A stretch of DNA of 64,000 bases, taken from NCBI GenBank assembly GCA_018712865.1, contig DVGH01000034.1, forward strand, positions 111,159 to 175,158, written 5' to 3'. The translations under genes were made by a program, and so were the position numbers. Positions 60,660 to 64,000 of this stretch are shown in pieces; within the stretch, counting starts at the first letter, position 1, and each line of letters starts with the position of its first letter. The notes under the pieces were generated by a model. The model was not told the DNA's origin. It ran no database searches and worked only from the letters and a program-made list of their open reading frames with translations. This DNA comes from Scatavimonas merdipullorum (GTDB lineage Bacteria; Bacillota; Clostridia; Oscillospirales; Acutalibacteraceae).

Positions 60660-61616
60660 TTAATAATCTGCGCAGCGAATTAATGTTTTAATACTGTTAT
60701 CCTTTTTTATTACTGTATTTTGAAAAGCACGGTCAAATTCTTCTAACGTGTAAATGTGGTTAGCCACACCTTTAAACCTCCATTTACCATTTGATAACAA
60801 ATCAAGCGCCTGCCTGCCGCATTCCATTTGATATGCAATACGTCTTTCATGCGTATGGATTACGGTCATTGCTTTCCAGCCCCACCTGCAGATATCCAGC
60901 GAACGCATTCCGCCCTGATGCCAGCCGCCAATTCCTAACAGGCCGTGTACAGCCGTCATATCCCCGGCAAGCTGCAAAGCGGATTGCGTACCGGCAAACT
61001 CACTGACTATACCAATTCCTTTCTCCCACATGGAGTCATTAAATTCCGTAACCAAATATTTATCAGGAACTTCCTCAGGAAAATAACATTCAGTGGCGCC
61101 GAAACGGCGTGCATTTTCTAATGCCTGCGCATTGCAATCCACTGCAATCAGCTTTTTTACTCCCTGCATCTGAAACAGCGAAAGCATACCCAGGCCCATG
61201 TAGCCTGTCCCGACAACAGCAACCGGACAATCGGGATCTTTTATTTCCAGCTTGCTGCCTGCGCTGATCAAACAACTAAGCGGCTCCATAATCGCATCTT
61301 CGCTCGCCAAATTATCGGGTACGGCCAGGGTTTTATTCTCATCCATTAAGCAGTATTCAGCAAATCCAGCCGATGAGGTTAATCCTGTAACGCGCATGCC
61401 AACTTTAAACTTCGTCACGTCAGCACCAACCGCCGATACAATTCCAACTGGTTCATGCCCAAACGATATCAGGCGGCCTTCATTCCACGGATACCATTCC
61501 GACATACAAATACCGTTATATAGTACTTTCACTAAAACCTGATTTTTCCCTGGTACCAAATCAGGTATTTCTCGAACTTCGCTTTTCCGGATTCCTGTAA
61601 TAAATAGTTGTTTCAT
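60660..61616 (-). CDS. Zinc-type alcohol dehydrogenase (MDR family)
   Basis: A 318-residue medium-chain dehydrogenase. Catalytic zinc residues appear in NGICMSEW (Cys), FGHEPVG (His) and IMEPLSC (Glu). The cofactor loop is VVGTGYMGLG near 133. The four-cysteine structural zinc lobe is missing, which makes it shorter than typical sorbitol or threonine dehydrogenases. Oxidation of a sugar or cyclitol hydroxyl is likely. GGAGATAG precedes the ATG. Followed in the operon by radical SAM D. Confidence 0.84.
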   Translation of the reverse strand: MKQLFITGIRKSEVREIPDLVPGKNQVLVKVLYNGICMSEWYPWNEGRLISFGHEPVGIVSAVGADVTKFKVGMRVTGLTSSAGFAEYCLMDENKTLAVPDNLASEDAIMEPLSCLISAGSKLEIKDPDCPVAVVGTGYMGLGMLSLFQMQGVKKLIAVDCNAQALENARRFGATECYFPEEVPDKYLVTEFNDSMWEKGIGIVSEFAGTQSALQLAGDMTAVHGLLGIGGWHQGGMRSLDICRWGWKAMTVIHTHERRIAYQMECGRQALDLLSNGKWRFKGVANHIYTLEEFDRAFQNTVIKKDNSIKTLIRCADY

Positions 61617-61659
61617 TCTATCTCCATTATGAAAAAATCTGTAGCTTTTTCTTTCAGGC

Positions 61660-62700
61660 CTATTTCAACGAATTGAAATTAAGCTTGCTTTTTTGTTTAT
61701 TCGATTCATAAATGGCACAGATCAATTTTTGTGTTTCCAATGCGTCTTCAATTTTTATGTACTGTTCTTCTTCATTTCTAATATAAGAATAGAAAGAATT
61801 AATTTGTTTGATATGGCTGATTCCCCAGCAGCATTTGTTAAACGGACCGAATTTTTCCTTTTCCTTTTCATCAATGTCAGCTATGTACTTTTTATTATCG
61901 TTAAACAATATTTCCGCGCGGCTGCCAATTACCTTTACAATTCCATTTTCACAAAAGAGCTCTATTTCAATCGGTGCATCATATCCGTAATAATTCATGA
62001 AATAAAACGATGCCAACACCCCCCCTTTGAATGCGATAATCCCATCTGCTGTGTCTTCTACTTCAATGAAGTGATGCACTCTGTTATAAAGAGTTGCTTC
62101 TACGGTCTCGACCGGTTTATCTACAAACCAGCGAAGTAAATCGAGGGTGTGAATCGCCTGATCAATTACCACTCCTCCGCCCTCTTTATCCCAGGTGCCC
62201 TTCCAATCGCTTTTATCGTAATACGCCTTATCTCTATTCCACATCAGCAACGCTTTAGCGGAAATAATTTCACCCAATTCTCCAGATTGCAATGTTTTTT
62301 TAACCAGCTGAGACGCAGCATTAAACCGGTTCTGCATGACTGCTTCGAACTTAACATTAAATTTTTGGGCGGTCTTTACTAAATCAACGGCATCGTCATA
62401 ATGAATAGCCATCGGCTTTTCCGTCATGACATGTATCCTGCGTCTCATCGCTTCCCTGGCCATGACAGGATGCAGATAATGCGGCGTACAAATATGTACA
62501 ATATCTATTTTTTCCTGTTCAAACATCTGCAAATAATCCGTATAATACTTTTTGCATTTCAATATGTCTGCAATGTTGCGTGCTTTTTCTTCTATAATGT
62601 CACAGACAGCCACCAAATCAACATCTTTTCTGTAAGCGATTGGATATCCGTGAACCAGGCAGATTTGTCCGCACCCGATAATAGCAACTTTTTCATTCAT
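61660..62700 (-). CDS. Gfo/Idh/MocA oxidoreductase (second copy)
   Basis: A 346-residue NAD(P)-dependent sugar or inositol dehydrogenase. VAIIGCGQICLVHG at the N-terminus, EKPMAIHY with the catalytic lysine, KGTWDKEGGGVVIDQAIHTLD with the substrate residues. It differs from the RifL-like copy at 26224 and resembles scyllo-inositol/UDP-sugar oxidases. With the alcohol dehydrogenase next door it could oxidise two positions of a cyclitol or amino sugar. The ATG at 62700 overlaps the previous stop by 8 bases. Confidence 0.84.
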   Translation of the reverse strand: MNEKVAIIGCGQICLVHGYPIAYRKDVDLVAVCDIIEEKARNIADILKCKKYYTDYLQMFEQEKIDIVHICTPHYLHPVMAREAMRRRIHVMTEKPMAIHYDDAVDLVKTAQKFNVKFEAVMQNRFNAASQLVKKTLQSGELGEIISAKALLMWNRDKAYYDKSDWKGTWDKEGGGVVIDQAIHTLDLLRWFVDKPVETVEATLYNRVHHFIEVEDTADGIIAFKGGVLASFYFMNYYGYDAPIEIELFCENGIVKVIGSRAEILFNDNKKYIADIDEKEKEKFGPFNKCCWGISHIKQINSFYSYIRNEEEQYIKIEDALETQKLICAIYESNKQKSKLNFNSLK

Positions 62701-64000
62701 GTTTAACACCTTGCTTTATTTTGTAAACATCATCCATTGTGATGATAGAATCGTCCATTTCCAGTTCAAAGTTTTGGAACGTCGCGGTATGATCAACAAA
62801 GTCCCATGTTTTAGAAAATAAACCGATATAACCCGCTTTTGCCGCGGCCTGATATGTATAAATTAATTCCCATTGGCTGTGTTTCTGCTTCTTCCAGTAA
62901 AAATTGAAGATATTTCCGTTTAACATAATTTTTATAAAAATATTTTTATTCAAACTCTCCTTTTTAAATAAGGAAAAGCTCTGGGGACTGATCGGATGAT
63001 AAATTGAAAGGTAAGTATTTGACTCATTTCCAAATAGAATATTCGAATGACCGTCCAGCTTTATAATAAGCCCCATATGAAAAGGAACCAGCGTACTTGA
63101 TGAATTAACCACATTAACACAGCATGTTATGTTCTGATAATCTGACGTTGGAAACAAAAGCTGACACGCGTCATCCTGTACAAGCCATGTATCATACCGT
63201 TTTTTTCTGCTATGAATCACATACAGAAATCCGCTTTCCAGTTTATATTCACAAGATTCAAAATTTTTAAAGAACAGGCGGGGCACTCTGCCGTCCTGCA
63301 TGCAAGAAAAGTCAATTTGATCGAGTATTTTGGATACGTACAAAAATTCGTCCGTTAACGCTGTATCTATAACTTGCTCAAAGCCGGCAAGCGTTTCTTT
63401 TTTTCTTTCTGCTAAATAAAGTAATTTATTTTTTATAAACAGCCATTTTTCCATGACCGATTGCATTTCTTTCTGAAATTGAGCCAATACCGTGCTGTCT
63501 GCACCGGCTTTTTTTAAGACAGAACACAATGCCCGGAAATACACAGTGCGTTTATTCATTAAATTTAAGCTTGACCGTAAAATTTCCTCATTCATGTGGC
63601 TTAGCGAATGGTAACAGATCTTTTCCGGACAGATAATTTCAGATTTGCTTGTTGACCGAGATATATATTCTTTCAGCAACTGTAAAGTACTGCTGCCATA
63701 CTTTTTTGAATCTTTATATTTATGCAAAACATAAAAATATTTTTTACCGTCTCCAATAAAATGGTCGCAATAGCATGAATTCAGCTTATCCACTTCACCG
63801 TAAAGCATTTTAAAATTTTCATATCTGGTTGCCCCGGATTCTAATTGCATATTGTCCAGAACATAATACAAGTCCCTCTCCAAATCATATCCTTTCAAAA
63901 TTATATAATGCTGATGATGATTTATTTTATAATCTGCTGCATATGGCAGCAAATACAGATCGACTGGCAGAACCACTATTTTTTCATCATCAATATTTTT
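62693..64000 (-). CDS. BtrH-like C39-fold protein with a C-terminal jelly-roll domain (partial)
   Basis: The frame is open to the right edge of the window and so lacks its N-terminus. The first part (PVDLYLLPYAADYKINHHQH, then LKGYDLERDLYYVLDN) matches the BtrH-N/C39-like family, as does the protein at 46013. After a helical middle, the last ~190 residues (YEFxLESGFLYVI-like strands, HMGLIIKLDG, YIGLFSKTWDFVDHTATFQNFEL) look like a concanavalin-A-like lectin/glucanase domain of the DUF1349 kind. A fusion of an acyltransferase-like fold with a carbohydrate-binding module is implied. Catalytic Cys would lie outside the window. Confidence 0.6.
   Translation of the reverse strand, partial: KNIDDEKIVVLPVDLYLLPYAADYKINHHQHYIILKGYDLERDLYYVLDNMQLESGATRYENFKMLYGEVDKLNSCYCDHFIGDGKKYFYVLHKYKDSKKYGSSTLQLLKEYISRSTSKSEIICPEKICYHSLSHMNEEILRSSLNLMNKRTVYFRALCSVLKKAGADSTVLAQFQKEMQSVMEKWLFIKNKLLYLAERKKETLAGFEQVIDTALTDEFLYVSKILDQIDFSCMQDGRVPRLFFKNFESCEYKLESGFLYVIHSRKKRYDTWLVQDDACQLLFPTSDYQNITCCVNVVNSSSTLVPFHMGLIIKLDGHSNILFGNESNTYLSIYHPISPQSFSLFKKESLNKNIFIKIMLNGNIFNFYWKKQKHSQWELIYTYQAAAKAGYIGLFSKTWDFVDHTATFQNFELEMDDSIITMDDVYKIKQGVKHE

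Noticed and set aside
20678..64000. A classical ansamycin (rifamycin-type) cluster
   Set aside because: No modular polyketide synthase and no RifF-like amide synthase is visible; only discrete carriers and KS-type proteins are present.
1..64000. CRISPR arrays, tRNA or rRNA genes
   Set aside because: No regularly spaced repeats, cloverleaf-like sequences or rRNA motifs were recognised on either strand.

Overview
The window reads as a chromosomal segment of an anaerobic, mid-GC Firmicute of the clostridial type. The evidence is the low-GC-Gram-positive housekeeping set (rlmH, an RqcH/NFACT gene, trmK beside a Nif3-like gene), strong AGGAGG-type ribosome binding sites, several TTG and GTG starts, sigma-A promoters with 17-bp spacers, and many oxygen-sensitive radical SAM enzymes. 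I cannot place it to genus. No rRNA, tRNA or CRISPR array is visible.

Region 1 (1-19669) is ordinary core chromosome. The plus strand carries the end of a walJ-like gene, rlmH, rqcH, a DUF1858 protein, trmK, a Nif3-like gene, an ABC-2 exporter pair, serC and serA. A strong terminator near 9.2 kb separates these from a minus-strand block: pyrF, pyrC, a membrane-anchored protein of unknown function, a second ABC-2 pair, an EF-G-like GTPase and ilvD. Base composition here is clearly more GC-rich than in the rest.

Region 2 (about 19.7-20.6 kb) is a graveyard of an integrative element. It holds the last ~60 codons of a tyrosine recombinase fused to an excisionase gene, next to a frameshifted second excisionase. 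It marks the boundary between core and accessory DNA.

Region 3 (20678 to beyond 64000) is a single-direction, tightly packed, AT-richer array of 42 minus-strand genes that looks like one large biosynthetic gene cluster. It continues past the right edge, where transcription would start. Its signature is five consecutive genes resembling the rifamycin rifL-rifN-rifJ-rifK-rifM set (UDP-sugar oxidoreductase, kanosamine-type ROK kinase, type II aminodehydroquinase, AHBA synthase, HAD phosphatase), i.e. an aminoshikimate / 3-amino-5-hydroxybenzoate (AHBA) pathway. No modular polyketide synthase is present, so this is not a classical ansamycin cluster.

Around this core lie: three coupled acyl carrier proteins with an active ketosynthase and a distant ketosynthase that has lost its catalytic residues; an ANL acid-activating ligase; two butirosin BtrH-like C39-fold proteins; an O-carbamoyltransferase split into two genes 14 kb apart; a complete sulfate activation route (TauE/SafE permease, CysD, CysN, CysC) with a candidate sulfotransferase; four cobalamin-type and one further radical SAM enzyme; a BpsA-like aminopropyltransferase; a Dph6-like ATP pyrophosphatase; a family 2 glycosyltransferase with a PIG-L deacetylase; three alkaline-phosphatase-fold enzymes, one with an altered metal site; two DUF3795 cysteine-rich proteins; and two ABC exporters. 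The inferred product is a heavily decorated small molecule built on an aminoshikimate-derived unit, with acyl, carbamoyl, sulfate, sugar and possibly aminopropyl groups. I know of no described pathway with this combination. The product structure cannot be deduced from sequence alone.
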